From an uncultured Prevotella sp. (GTDB lineage: Bacteria > Bacteroidota > Bacteroidia > Bacteroidales > Bacteroidaceae), in the NCBI GenBank assembly GCA_946999045.1, contig CAMQBR010000007.1:1-64000 (forward strand): a stretch of 64,000 nucleotides of DNA, written 5' to 3'. Both the position numbers and the translations under genes were made by a program. Under the pieces are notes generated by a model. That model did not search any database, was not told where the DNA came from, and saw only the letters and a program-made list of their open reading frames with translations. How positions within the stretch are numbered: position 1 is the first letter of the stretch; every line of letters begins with the position of its first letter. Shown here piece after piece: positions 36,508 through 45,907 of the stretch.

Positions 36508-37581
36508 ATGCAAAACCAACATACCATATTAACCATCACGGGGTCTGACGGAACAGGAGGTGCTGGCATACAAGCCGATATCAAAACTATTTCGGCATTG
36601 GGCGGACAAGCAGTATCGGTTATAACATCGATTACCATGCAAAATACTTTGGGTATTCAGAGTTTTTATGATATTCCTACAAGCATTGTGTCTGAACAGA
36701 TAACCGCTCTTATAGAGGATATATCGCCCAACGTGATAAAAATTGGTATGATAAGAAATATCAAAACGCTCTATGCTATCATTAACTTGTTGCATCAATA
36801 CACATCACCTACGGTGATTTACGACCCCATAGTAACATCGAGCCAAGGCGAACTACTGATGACGCATACCATGATAGAAGCTGTAAAAATACAACTATTG
36901 CCACTTTGCTCGCTGGTGATAATGAAGCAAAACGATGCTTCTATTTTCTTTCATATCAATGAAAAAGACAACGAGACATGGCAAACTTGCATGACTTTAC
37001 TATTGACAAAGGGCTGTCAAAGCGTAATGCTACATAGCGGAAGCATGCACAACATATTGTTTTGGAAAGCTGATAACGTAATACAACACAAAGAAATTCC
37101 AACGTTACAACTATCCAACACACATGGATTGGGTAGCAGTTTATCTTCTGCTATTGCCTTTTACCTGTGCGAAACGAGCAACACCTATCAGGCGGTGTGC
37201 CAAGGCAATAGCTATATACAGCAACAACTGAGCGAGTTTGGAGCTCTCAAAGGCAAAAGCTGCGAACTATACAAAGAGTTTACACAAGCCGTTGTAGAGC
37301 AGTGTACTACCAACAACGATGTGCAATACTACGCTCATTTGTTAGGAGTAAGCAGCCGATATCTGGCACAAGTAACCAAACGCATTGCACAAAAAACGCC
37401 TAAAAGTATAATTGACGAACATCTGTTAACACAAAGCAAACTGCTATTAAACACAACAAGTAAAACGGTACAGGAAATAACCTACGCTTTAGGTTTTCAC
37501 TCGCAGTCGCACTTTACCAAGTTCTTCAAGAAGGCTGAAGGCATTACACCAAGCAATTATCGTAATAAAAAAAACATATAA
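36508..37581 (+). CDS. ThiD/PdxK-like domain fused to AraC-type DNA-binding domain; probable B6 regulator
   Basis: This 357-residue protein fuses a ribokinase-fold ThiD/PdxK-like domain (1-255) to an AraC HTH domain (about 272-353). The substrate end is intact (TITGSDGTGGAGIQADIKT at 9-27, DPIVTSSQGELL), but catalytic or nucleotide motifs are changed: the THGTGC motif reads THGLGS with Ser210 for the usual Cys, the TPN-x-x-E region reads IMKQNDAS, and KGGH reads HSGS. AraC features are TVQEITYALGFHSQSHFTKFF and the recognition helix near 333-339. It lies 6 bp upstream of pdxS. The likely role is a pyridoxine- or pyrimidine-sensing regulator of pdxST. That is inference. Confidence 0.88.
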   Translation: MQNQHTILTITGSDGTGGAGIQADIKTISALGGQAVSVITSITMQNTLGIQSFYDIPTSIVSEQITALIEDISPNVIKIGMIRNIKTLYAIINLLHQYTSPTVIYDPIVTSSQGELLMTHTMIEAVKIQLLPLCSLVIMKQNDASIFFHINEKDNETWQTCMTLLLTKGCQSVMLHSGSMHNILFWKADNVIQHKEIPTLQLSNTHGLGSSLSSAIAFYLCETSNTYQAVCQGNSYIQQQLSEFGALKGKSCELYKEFTQAVVEQCTTNNDVQYYAHLLGVSSRYLAQVTKRIAQKTPKSIIDEHLLTQSKLLLNTTSKTVQEITYALGFHSQSHFTKFFKKAEGITPSNYRNKKNI

Positions 37582-37587
37582 ATAGCT

Positions 37588-38460
37588 ATGACAGACAGAC
37601 AGACATTAAATCGTAATTTAGCACAAATGTTAAAAGGTGGCGTCATCATGGACGTAACAACTCCAGAACAAGCACACATTGCAGAACAAGCTGGTGCTTG
37701 TGCAGTAATGGCTTTAGAGCGTATTCCTGCTGATATTCGTGCAGCAGGTGGCGTATCTCGTATGAGCGACCCACACATGATTAAGAGCATACAAGAAGCT
37801 GTAAGTATCCCTGTTATGGCAAAATGTCGTATCGGACACTTTGTTGAAGCTCAGATTTTACAGGCTATCGAAATAGATTATATTGATGAGAGTGAGGTTC
37901 TTTCTCCAGCCGATGACGTATATCACATTGACAAAACCAAGTTTGAAGTTCCGTTTGTTTGCGGAGCTCGTAACCTTGGTGAAGCTTTGCGCCGTATAGC
38001 AGAAGGTGCAACTATGATTAGAACCAAAGGTGAGCCTGGTACTGGTGATGTAGTTCAGGCTGTTACACATATGCGTTTGATGCAAGCAGAGATTAGACGA
38101 CTCACGGCCATGGCAGAAGATGAATTGTACGAGGCAGCTAAAAACTTGCAAGTACCTTACGAATTAGTAAAATATGTACACGAAAACGGCAAGTTGCCAG
38201 TTGTAAACTTCGCTGCTGGTGGTGTTGCAACTCCTGCAGATGCTGCATTAATGATGCAATTAGGGGCTGAAGGCGTATTTGTTGGATCGGGTATCTTCAA
38301 GTCAGGCGATCCTGTTAAACGTGCTGCCGCTATCGTTAAAGCTGTAACTAACTACAACAATCCTAAATGCTTAGCAGAGATTTCTGAAAACTTAGGCGAA
38401 GCTATGGTAGGCATCAACGAGCAAGAAGTAAAAGTTTTGATGGCTGAAAGAGGAAAATAA
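37588..38460 (+). CDS. pdxS: Pyridoxal 5'-phosphate synthase subunit PdxS
   Basis: This 290-residue (beta/alpha)8 enzyme builds PLP from ribose-5-P, glyceraldehyde-3-P and ammonia. It has MDVTTPEQAHIAEQAGACAV, VPVMAKCRIGHF-type ISIPVMAKCRIGHF and the phosphate loop TKGEPGTGDVVQAV, with the two catalytic lysines in these motifs. It ends in KVLMAERGK. The glutaminase partner follows by 4 bp. Confidence 0.98.
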   Translation: MTDRQTLNRNLAQMLKGGVIMDVTTPEQAHIAEQAGACAVMALERIPADIRAAGGVSRMSDPHMIKSIQEAVSIPVMAKCRIGHFVEAQILQAIEIDYIDESEVLSPADDVYHIDKTKFEVPFVCGARNLGEALRRIAEGATMIRTKGEPGTGDVVQAVTHMRLMQAEIRRLTAMAEDELYEAAKNLQVPYELVKYVHENGKLPVVNFAAGGVATPADAALMMQLGAEGVFVGSGIFKSGDPVKRAAAIVKAVTNYNNPKCLAEISENLGEAMVGINEQEVKVLMAERGK

Positions 38461-38464
38461 TAAA

Positions 38465-39028
38465 ATGAAGATAGCAATATTAGCTTTACAAGGAGCATTC
38501 GCTGAACACCAGCGAATGCTCCATTCTTTAGGAGTAGAAACCTTTGAAATTAGAAATAAGAACGACTGGAATGAGCCAAAGAACGGTTTGATTATACCTG
38601 GAGGTGAAAGCACAACCATGATAAAGTTACTAAACGACCTTGATTTACTGCAATCTATCACCACGGATATCAAGAAAGGATTACCTGTTTTTGGTACTTG
38701 TGCTGGACTTATTTTATTAGCGAAACAAGAGAATGGCGAGGAAGCTCATCGTATATCTACCATGGATATAGATGTTTGTCGTAATGCGTATGGCAGACAG
38801 CTAGGTAGTTTTCATACAGTAGCTTCATTCAAGGGTTTTGAAAAAGATATTCCTATGACCTTTATCCGTGCTCCATATATAAATAAGGTGTATGGCTCTG
38901 CAGAGGTTCTCTCAACGGTAGAGGGGCATATCGTAGCTGCACGGCAAGGCAAACAGCTGGTTACCGCCTTCCATCCAGAATTAGATACAGATACAAGTGT
39001 GCACCAATACTTTCTGAAAATGCTATAA
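38465..39028 (+). CDS. pdxT: Pyridoxal 5'-phosphate synthase glutaminase subunit PdxT
   Basis: This 187-residue class I glutaminase supplies ammonia to PdxS. It has IAILALQGAFAEHQRML, IPGGESTTMIKLL, the nucleophile Cys in FGTCAGLILLA and the His-x-Glu pair in TAFHPELDTD. Length and motif set are normal. No strong terminator follows. Confidence 0.97.
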   Translation: MKIAILALQGAFAEHQRMLHSLGVETFEIRNKNDWNEPKNGLIIPGGESTTMIKLLNDLDLLQSITTDIKKGLPVFGTCAGLILLAKQENGEEAHRISTMDIDVCRNAYGRQLGSFHTVASFKGFEKDIPMTFIRAPYINKVYGSAEVLSTVEGHIVAARQGKQLVTAFHPELDTDTSVHQYFLKML

Positions 39029-39257
39029 AAGCCCCCCTACCCTTGCCCTCCCCCAAAAGAGATAAGAGTAATTAGTTTATTTTATAGAGAGTCATAGAGA
39101 TAAATAGGTTCATTCCATATTGTTCGTAATTGAAAATATGCACAAATTCAATCACTAACAATATGGGAATAGCTATTGAAAGGGTATGTTATTGCTGACA
39201 CCTTAAAATTTCGTTATATAAGTTTTAAGCTCCTTAGCAAGAAGCTAATCACGCCTC

Positions 39258-40703
39258 TCACTTTTGTGGAGAGACAAGGGGGGTGAGACTTAGTTTCTTT
39301 GCCTTCTCTACCAATAATTTCATCAGAGGCTCGCGCTCGTTAGGAACTTTGTTATCTAAAACCGCATCTTTTAGCGCTTGTTTCAGCGCACCTACCTCAC
39401 GTGAAGGTTTCAAATGAAACAATTCCATAATCTCATTACCATCAATGCAAGGTTGCAACAAACGCTTGTAATCACGCTCTTTTAAGTCGTTAAGTTTCTC
39501 CCTTACAATACGAAAGTTATCCAAAAACTTTTGTTTACGCTGTGTATTTTTACTTGTAATATCTGCTTCACACAACGTCATTAGGTCATCTATATCTTCT
39601 CCAGCATCATTCATCAACCTACGAACAGCACTGTCTGTAACCTCATCATCGGCAATTGCAATAGGACGCATGTGTAAATCTACCATCTTTTGCACATACT
39701 TCATCTTGGCATCCATAGGAAATTTTAATCTTCTAAAAATACCAGGAATCATTTTTGCACCTATATAATTATGATTATGGAACGTCCAACCAATGTTTGA
39801 ATCCCAACGCTTGCTGCGAGGTTTGCCCACATCATGAAACATAGCAGCCCAGCGAAGCCACAGATTATCCGTATGTTGGCATATATTATCCACCACTTCA
39901 AGTGTATGATAAAAGTTGTTTTTGTGGGCACGACCGTTTTTTGTCTCCACTATATCCATAACAGAAAGTTCTGGCAAGATAAGTTCAAGCAATCCACAAC
40001 GATGCAATTCTACAAATCCTCTACTGGGTTGAGGCGTCATCATAATTTTGTTTAACTCATCAGCAATACGCTCTCCGCTTACTATTTTGATACGCTCTCG
40101 GTTGCGTTGCAAAGCATCAAACGTTTCATCTTCAATAAAAAACTTAAGTTGAGCCGAGAAACGAACACATCGCATCATACGCAAAGGGTCGTCAGAGAAT
40201 GTTATATCGGGGTTAAGTGGCGTACGGATGATGCCATCTTCCATATCCAGCAAACCATCAAATGGGTCAACCAACTCGCCAAAACGATTCTTGTTTAAAC
40301 ATATTGCCAAGGCATTAATAGTAAAATCACGACGGTTTTGATCATCTTCCAACGTACCATTCTCCACAACAGGCTTACGCGAATCATGATTATAACTCTC
40401 CTTTCGAGCTCCCACAAACTCTACTTCCAAGCCTTTATATTTAACTTGGGCTGTACCAAAGTTACGAAAAACCGAGAGATGAGCTTTCTTTCCCAATAGT
40501 CGTTTCAAGGCATCAGCCACCTCTATGCCACTACCTACCACCACCACATCAATATCATTTGATGGGCGTTCTAAAAATAAATCGCGTACGTATCCACCCA
40601 CAACATAACATTCTACATGTAAAGAATCAGCTGCAGAGGAAATTTCATGAAAAATATCCTGATTTAAAAGACGTGCCAAATCGGCATCCGAAAGATTTCG
40701 CAT
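39258..40703 (-). CDS. cca: CCA tRNA nucleotidyltransferase / poly(A) polymerase family with HD domain
   Basis: This 481-residue enzyme adds or repairs tRNA 3' CCA. I use the ATG at 40703; the longer open frame to 40985 crosses the divergent promoter and the lipoprotein gene. Motifs are YVVGGYVRDLFL, the metal-binding pair DID 50-52, RRDFTINALA, DPLRMMRCVRFSAQL, and an HD domain with MFHDVGKPRSK and WTFHNHNYIGA. The window's tRNA-Pro lacks an encoded CCA, consistent with need for this enzyme. TAACTTTG at 40741-40734 (minus strand) may be its -7 box. Confidence 0.94.
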   Translation of the reverse strand: MRNLSDADLARLLNQDIFHEISSAADSLHVECYVVGGYVRDLFLERPSNDIDVVVVGSGIEVADALKRLLGKKAHLSVFRNFGTAQVKYKGLEVEFVGARKESYNHDSRKPVVENGTLEDDQNRRDFTINALAICLNKNRFGELVDPFDGLLDMEDGIIRTPLNPDITFSDDPLRMMRCVRFSAQLKFFIEDETFDALQRNRERIKIVSGERIADELNKIMMTPQPSRGFVELHRCGLLELILPELSVMDIVETKNGRAHKNNFYHTLEVVDNICQHTDNLWLRWAAMFHDVGKPRSKRWDSNIGWTFHNHNYIGAKMIPGIFRRLKFPMDAKMKYVQKMVDLHMRPIAIADDEVTDSAVRRLMNDAGEDIDDLMTLCEADITSKNTQRKQKFLDNFRIVREKLNDLKERDYKRLLQPCIDGNEIMELFHLKPSREVGALKQALKDAVLDNKVPNEREPLMKLLVEKAKKLSLTPLVSPQK

Positions 40704-40733
40704 GAGTAAATTATAAATCTTCTTAAGTGGTTG

Positions 40734-40741
40734 CAAAGTTA
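40734..40741 (-). promoter_or_regulatory. Probable -7 box of cca
   Basis: TAACTTTG on the minus strand fits TAnnTTTG, 31 bp before the cca ATG at 40703. It faces away from the lipoprotein promoter. Confidence 0.45.
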
Positions 40742-40785
40742 CTAAAAACAAGTAACGTTTTAGTGTCTTTACTATAGAAAATTCG

Positions 40786-40793
40786 TATTTTTG
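40786..40793 (+). promoter_or_regulatory. Candidate -7 box touching the lipoprotein start
   Basis: TATTTTTG fits TAnnTTTG and ends only four bases before the ATG at 40798. If used, the transcript would be leaderless or nearly so. Confidence 0.4.
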
Positions 40794-40797
40794 TGGC

Positions 40798-41220
40798 ATG
40801 AAGAAATTTATATGGTTCATATTCTGTGCATTGTTGTTTGCCTCATGTGCACAAACCGAAGAAGAGAAAGCGGCTTCCCTGCTCTCTCGGATAAAGATTT
40901 TATATAACAAAGGCAACTTTGCTGAAGTTCTTGACTCCATTACAGCCTTGAGAACCAAGTTTCCAAAAGCCATTGAGAGCCGCAAACAGGCACTACATCT
41001 GTGGCAAAACGCATCCTTAAAACTTGCCCAAGAAGATGTAGCGAAGACAGATTCTGCTCTTCAGGCTATGCTAAAAAACATTCCTCAGCAGAGCAATTTA
41101 TACAGAGCCAACATGATGCGAGCAGAATGCGACTCACTAAAAGCACGCTATGAAGCCATGTGTGGCGTAGTAAGAATGATAAGAATAAGACAAAAACAAG
41201 AGTTACAACCACAAAAATAG
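40798..41220 (+). CDS. Small putative lipoprotein with coiled-coil character
   Basis: This 140-residue protein has a lipoprotein signal with lipobox LFASC, so Cys17 would be lipidated. The mature part is helical and charged (EEEKAASLLSRIKILYNKG, LRTKFPKAIESRKQ, QEDVAKTDSALQAML), resembling a TPR-like or coiled-coil stalk. I do not recognise a named family. It is divergent from cca, and the next gene (DUF1599) lies 204 bp downstream. Confidence 0.8.
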   Translation: MKKFIWFIFCALLFASCAQTEEEKAASLLSRIKILYNKGNFAEVLDSITALRTKFPKAIESRKQALHLWQNASLKLAQEDVAKTDSALQAMLKNIPQQSNLYRANMMRAECDSLKARYEAMCGVVRMIRIRQKQELQPQK

Positions 41221-41424
41221 CGTTAAACTCTAAACTTTGTGCTTTGAACTTTTTGAAAACACTGAGAGTTAACAAACATTTGTCCGCACCCCCATTAACT
41301 TCTTTTTTACTTCTATGTCTCCTCACTCAATGCAACATCATCACAGGAAAACTTAATGTTTCACATTTCCTTATTTACATTCTTTGGCTATTCCATTAGA
41401 ATTGCTTAAATTTGCAATCAATAT

Positions 41425-41970
41425 ATGAAGCAGACAAATCATACAGAAGAGCTATTCAAAAATGTTTTAGCAGAATGCAGAACATTATTTGAAAAGAAGC
41501 TACACGACTATAGCGCATCGTGGCGCATACTGCGTCCCTCATCATTGACCGACCAACTTTTCATCAAAGCCAAGCGCATTCGTTCTATTGAAATAAAGAA
41601 AGAAGCCTTGGTAGAGGAAGGCATTCGCCCCGAATTTATGGCACTTATCAACTATGGTATTATCGGACTGATACAAATAGAAAAAGGCTTTGTAGACAAA
41701 GTAGACATTAATACCGAACAAGCCATGGCTCTGTACGATCGTCATGCACAAGAGGTATTAATGCTGATGCTAAAAAAAAATCATGATTATGACGAGGCTT
41801 GGCGCTCTATGAGAGTAAGCAGCTACACCGACTTCATCTTAACAAAGATACAACGCATAAAAGAGTTGGAAGATATTCAAGGTAAAACCTTGGTTTCAGA
41901 AGGCATTGATGCCAACATAATGGACATTATCAATTACGCTGTTTTTGGCGTTATCAGACTCAGTGAATAG
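41425..41970 (+). CDS. DUF1599 protein (two repeated halves)
   Basis: This 181-residue protein is an internal duplication: KLHDYSASWRILRPSSLTDQLF in the first half corresponds to KNHDYDEAWRSMRVSSYTDFIL in the second, each followed by a K-R-I-R-x-I/L-E segment and an INY-[AG] motif. This is the DUF1599 layout, associated with nucleotide-modification genes. Its biochemical activity is unknown. The next gene starts inside its 3' end. Confidence 0.88.
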   Translation: MKQTNHTEELFKNVLAECRTLFEKKLHDYSASWRILRPSSLTDQLFIKAKRIRSIEIKKEALVEEGIRPEFMALINYGIIGLIQIEKGFVDKVDINTEQAMALYDRHAQEVLMLMLKKNHDYDEAWRSMRVSSYTDFILTKIQRIKELEDIQGKTLVSEGIDANIMDIINYAVFGVIRLSE

Positions 41971-43276
41971 GTTAAAAACAATTATCACCAACGTTTGCCG
42001 AATGATATTGGCTATCACATTTATCCTATCTGGATATGTAAAAGCCATTGACCCATTAGGTACACAATACAAAATACAAGACTATCTTGAAGCATTGTCA
42101 TGCTCAGGAATAATTGCCGACTGGATAACACTTTCGTTATCGGTAGCCTTATCAGCTTTGGAATTTTGTATCGGTGTTTTTATTTTATTGGCTATTCGCC
42201 GGCGATTGGTATCAAGAATCGCACTCTCTTTAATGATTATCATGACGTTGATAACCATTTGGTTAGTCATTGCTAACCCTATAAGCGACTGCGGATGCTT
42301 TGGCGATGCCATAAAACTTACCAATACACAATCACTCCTCAAAAACATTATTCTTTTATTGTGCGCTATTGCGCTCACTCTATCACCCTTACGAATGTGG
42401 CGATTTATATCAAAATCCAATCAATGGATTGTTATCAATTATACAATTATCTTTATTTTTGCATCCAGCCTATATTGCTTGTACAAGTTGCCACTATTCG
42501 ATTTCCGTCCATATCACATTGGAATGAACATACGTCAAGGTATGCAGATACCACAAAATGCCGAGCAACCTAAGTTTAAAACTACATTCTTGATGAAAAA
42601 GAATGGCATAACAAAGGAATTTTCTGTAGACAATTATCCCGATTCTACATGGCAATTTGTTGACAGCAAAACAGTACAAATATCCAAAGGATATGTTCCA
42701 CCCATTCATGATTTCTGCATTGAAACACGCAATGGCGACGATATAACCGACCAAGTACTTAACGACACCAGTTATACATTCTTGCTCATTGCACCACATT
42801 TAGAAAAGGCAAGCGACTTAAATTTTGGCGATATAGACCAAATATACGAGTACGCACAAACTTTTCACTATCCTTTATATTGCTTAACAGCCAGCACTGA
42901 TGAACATATTAAGCAATGGCAAAACCTCACAGGAGCTGAATATCCATTTTGCAGAACAGATGAAACAACGCTCAAAACTATTATTCGAAGCAATCCTGGA
43001 CTACTATTAATCAAGAACGGAACTATTCTTAAGAAGTGGAGTCATAACGATTTGCCACAAAAAGAAGATTTACAGAAACCTTTGCCGCAATCGCCATTGG
43101 GACAAATGCAAACCTACAGCATACCTAAAAAAATATCCATTATTTTTATGTGGTTTGTCTTACCACTGCTATTGCTCACCATTGCCGACCGCCTCTGGGC
43201 TTGGAGCAAATGGATTAGATTTAAGAAAAAGAAAAAACAACTATACAAAGAAAAATCTACATATATTAACTCTTAA
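41963..43276 (+). CDS. BT_3928-type membrane protein (DoxX-like plus C-terminal domain)
   Basis: This protein of about 437 residues overlaps the end of the DUF1599 gene. I take the GTG at 41963 (VNRLKTIITNVCRM), which aligns with the usual start of the family; ATG 42002 is an alternative. The N-terminal half has four or so membrane spans with SGYVKAIDPLGTQYKIQDYL and SDCGCFGDA, as in DoxX/MauE-like proteins. The C-terminal half (about 205-400) is extracytoplasmic and thioredoxin-like in arrangement. It ends in another membrane span and a Lys-rich tail. Start uncertain. Confidence 0.82.
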   Translation: MNRLKTIITNVCRMILAITFILSGYVKAIDPLGTQYKIQDYLEALSCSGIIADWITLSLSVALSALEFCIGVFILLAIRRRLVSRIALSLMIIMTLITIWLVIANPISDCGCFGDAIKLTNTQSLLKNIILLLCAIALTLSPLRMWRFISKSNQWIVINYTIIFIFASSLYCLYKLPLFDFRPYHIGMNIRQGMQIPQNAEQPKFKTTFLMKKNGITKEFSVDNYPDSTWQFVDSKTVQISKGYVPPIHDFCIETRNGDDITDQVLNDTSYTFLLIAPHLEKASDLNFGDIDQIYEYAQTFHYPLYCLTASTDEHIKQWQNLTGAEYPFCRTDETTLKTIIRSNPGLLLIKNGTILKKWSHNDLPQKEDLQKPLPQSPLGQMQTYSIPKKISIIFMWFVLPLLLLTIADRLWAWSKWIRFKKKKKQLYKEKSTYINS

Positions 43277-43288
43277 AACAATAGAATT

Positions 43289-44050
43289 ATGAGAAGAAAA
43301 ATTGTAGCAGGAAACTGGAAAATGAACCTAAACCTGCAAGAGGGTGTTGCTTTAGCAAAAGAAATTAACGACTCATTGGTTACAGAAAAACCTAATTGCA
43401 GCGTTATTATCTGCACTCCTTTCATCCACTTGGCAAGCATTGCTAACGTATTAGACCAAAACTTAGTTGGGCTTGGTGCAGAAAACTGCGCTGACAAGGA
43501 GAAAGGAGCCTTCACAGGTGAGGTTTCTGCACAAATGGTAAAGAGCACTGGTGCACAGTATGTTATTCTCGGACACTCTGAAAGACGCCAATACTATCAT
43601 GAAACTCCAGAAATTTTGAAAGAAAAAGTACTATTGGCTTTGAAAAATGGTTTAAAGATTATCTTCTGCATTGGCGAAACGTTAGAAGAACGAGAGGCTA
43701 ACAAACAAAACGAAGTGGTTAAGGCAGAACTAGAAGGCTCTGTATTCAACCTCTCTGCTGAAGAATTTAAGAATATTACAATTGCTTACGAACCCATCTG
43801 GGCTATCGGTACTGGCAAAACTGCTACTGCAGAACAGGCTGAAGAAATTCATGCTTACATCCGTTCAATCGTTGCTGAAAAGTATGGCAATAAGGTTGCT
43901 CAAGATACCAGCATCCTTTACGGAGGAAGCTGCAAAGCAAGTAATGCTCCTGAATTATTCGCTAAAGAAGACATCGATGGTGGCTTAATTGGTGGAGCAT
44001 CTCTTAAATGTACCGACTTCAAGGGTATTATCGACGCTTGGAAAAAATAA
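43289..44050 (+). CDS. tpiA: Triosephosphate isomerase
   Basis: This 253-residue TIM barrel has GNWKMN near the start, the catalytic His in LGHSERRQYY, the catalytic Glu in AYEPIWAIGTGK and the phosphate loop YGGSCKASN. It interconverts DHAP and G3P, linking glycolysis and PdxS substrate supply. It lies 12 bp after the BT_3928-like gene. A 9-bp stem (44075-44105) follows without a T run. Confidence 0.98.
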   Translation: MRRKIVAGNWKMNLNLQEGVALAKEINDSLVTEKPNCSVIICTPFIHLASIANVLDQNLVGLGAENCADKEKGAFTGEVSAQMVKSTGAQYVILGHSERRQYYHETPEILKEKVLLALKNGLKIIFCIGETLEEREANKQNEVVKAELEGSVFNLSAEEFKNITIAYEPIWAIGTGKTATAEQAEEIHAYIRSIVAEKYGNKVAQDTSILYGGSCKASNAPELFAKEDIDGGLIGGASLKCTDFKGIIDAWKK

Positions 44051-44137
44051 GCCTATATAGCTAAAAACGAGGCTGAGACAGAGAGAATATACAATACTCT
44101 GTCTCGCTTCTATCCTTTATTAAACAAAAAAAATAAA

Positions 44138-44980
44138 ATGAAAAAATTCGTCACTTTATTATTCATCATGACCTGCTTTGCTACACTTAGCAAGGCACAG
44201 ACTTTTCTTGAACACCTGCAAGTAAAAGAACCTGGAAAAGCATCTGTAAAAGTTAGCCAGAGTAAAGAAATAGACGAATTGGTTAACGGAAAACCAAAAG
44301 AACAAAAGGTTATACCTACGAAAGAGGTAACACATCCTCAAGAAAAGACTAATACACACAAAAAGAAAGACAATGTACATACCAAAAATGTACACAATAA
44401 AAAAGACAATGTACACAAAGATAAAACCATAGTACACAAAGTACCAGAACCCAAAGAACATCACGAGATAGAAAACAAGGAGTACAAGGAAAAAGAGATA
44501 AACCATAAAGAGAAACAACAAGATAACAAACCTGTTGTTCACCCAACAACACCTATCAAAACAGAAAAAACAACTGAGCATTCTAAAGAAGAATACCACC
44601 CCAAGCACGAGACTACGCCAAAAACTACAGATAAACATACCAACAAGGAAGATACATCAGATAACGAAATGGAGATTCCCACCATTGATATGCGCAAAAA
44701 GGTAATGCGCCGTAGCTATAAAGTAACAGGATATAGGGTTCAAGCATACGCAGGTAGCAACTCAAGAGCCGACCGATTAAAAGCTGAAAATGCCAGAGAG
44801 CATATCAAACAAATACTACCTAACGAACCCATATATGTGCATTTTTACTCTCCACGCTGGATTTGTCGGGTTGGAAACTATCGAAGTTACGGACAAGCTG
44901 CTCACATCTTAAAACAAATTAAGGCTTTAGGCTATAAACAGGCTTGCATAGTTAGAGGAAAAATCTCAGTGCAATATTAA
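44138..44980 (+). CDS. SPOR-domain wall-binding protein with His/Lys-rich linker
   Basis: This 280-residue protein has a signal peptide ending near LSKAQ. A long, very basic, low-complexity linker (about 75-180) contains repeated DNVH units (KKDNVHTKNVH, KKDNVHKDKTIVH) and then TTPKTTDKHTN-type sequence. A C-terminal SPOR domain (about 195-278) reads YRVQAYAGSNSRADRLKAEN and WICRVGNYRSYGQAAHIL. SPOR domains bind denuded septal peptidoglycan, so a role in division is likely. It is between tpiA and folE. Confidence 0.88.
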   Translation: MKKFVTLLFIMTCFATLSKAQTFLEHLQVKEPGKASVKVSQSKEIDELVNGKPKEQKVIPTKEVTHPQEKTNTHKKKDNVHTKNVHNKKDNVHKDKTIVHKVPEPKEHHEIENKEYKEKEINHKEKQQDNKPVVHPTTPIKTEKTTEHSKEEYHPKHETTPKTTDKHTNKEDTSDNEMEIPTIDMRKKVMRRSYKVTGYRVQAYAGSNSRADRLKAENAREHIKQILPNEPIYVHFYSPRWICRVGNYRSYGQAAHILKQIKALGYKQACIVRGKISVQY

Positions 44981-45004
44981 ACATCATACAACCAAAAATG
45001 TTTT

Positions 45005-45598
45005 ATGAAACAAGAGATTGAATATCGAGAAGGACTCGAAGAACTGGCAACACATTACCAAAAAATTTTGTCATTACTGGGCGAAGACCCACAAAGAGAG
45101 GGATTACTCAAAACCCCCATGCGTGTAGCAAAGGCAATGCAGGTACTTACTCGGGGGTATACCCAAGACCCTAAACAGGTTCTTTTAGATGCGCTGTTTG
45201 CAGAGAAGTACAATCAAATGGTAATTGTAAAAGACATTGATTTCTTCTCTATGTGCGAACATCACATACTACCCTTTTATGGAAAGGCACATATTGCCTA
45301 CATTCCTAATGGGTACATCACAGGACTCAGCAAAATAGCTCGCGTTGTTGACATTCTTAGTCATCGGCTTCAGGTGCAGGAACGATTAACGCAGCAAATT
45401 AAAGATTGCATTGAAGATGCACTCCACCCACTGGGGACTATGGTTGTGCTCGAAGCAAAACATATGTGTATGCAGATGCGTGGCATTGAAAAACAAAATT
45501 CGGTTACCACAACCAGTGCATTCTCGGGTGCCTTTAATCAAGACAAAACTCGCCAAGAGTTTATGAATTTATTACAACACGATACCAAACGATTGTAA
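45005..45598 (+). CDS. folE: GTP cyclohydrolase I
   Basis: This 197-residue enzyme makes 7,8-dihydroneopterin triphosphate for folate. Zinc ligands are in FSMCEHHILPFYG and in MCMQMRGI; HIAYIPNGYITGLSKIAR and EARHMCM-type EAKHMCM are typical. It lies 24 bp after the SPOR gene. The nearest other folate gene here is folK at 31214. Confidence 0.97.
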   Translation: MKQEIEYREGLEELATHYQKILSLLGEDPQREGLLKTPMRVAKAMQVLTRGYTQDPKQVLLDALFAEKYNQMVIVKDIDFFSMCEHHILPFYGKAHIAYIPNGYITGLSKIARVVDILSHRLQVQERLTQQIKDCIEDALHPLGTMVVLEAKHMCMQMRGIEKQNSVTTTSAFSGAFNQDKTRQEFMNLLQHDTKRL

Positions 45599-45640
45599 AA
45601 AAAAACATGATTCATCAAACCTTGAAGAGACAAATCAGTA

Positions 45641-45837
45641 TAGTCTGATTTTATAAATTACCTACATATATAATGAGATAAATCTATAACATACGTTTTA
45701 TTATCTTTTGACTTATTTTTATAGAAAACAGATAGCAACCCAACCATTCCAACCATTTGATTGTATTTTTACTTGCACTGTTTTTGGCTCAAAAATAAGC
45801 ACAAAACCTAACAAAACTAATTTATAAAATCAGCCTA
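45641..45837 (-). repeat. Variant copy of the dispersed hairpin element
   Basis: The ends CTGATTTTATAAATTA (from 45645) and TAATTTATAAAATCAG (ending 45834) are complementary. Here GATTTTATAA replaces GGTTCTATAA on one side with the matching change on the other. The extra module (TTTGATTGTATTTTTACTTG) is present but the central palindrome is gone. It fills the 309-bp gap between folE and xth. Confidence 0.75.
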
Positions 45838-45907
45838 TCTTTATCGCCCCTTCAGAGCTTAACATCTCACACATACAAATAAAAAAAACAAATAAACAAA
45901 TAGCAAT

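Noticed and set aside
40704..40985. N-terminal extension of cca
   Set aside because: It crosses the divergent promoter and lipoprotein gene; the ATG at 40703 matches family starts.
44075..44105. Terminator after tpiA
   Set aside because: A 9-bp stem is present but no T run follows, so it is not called.
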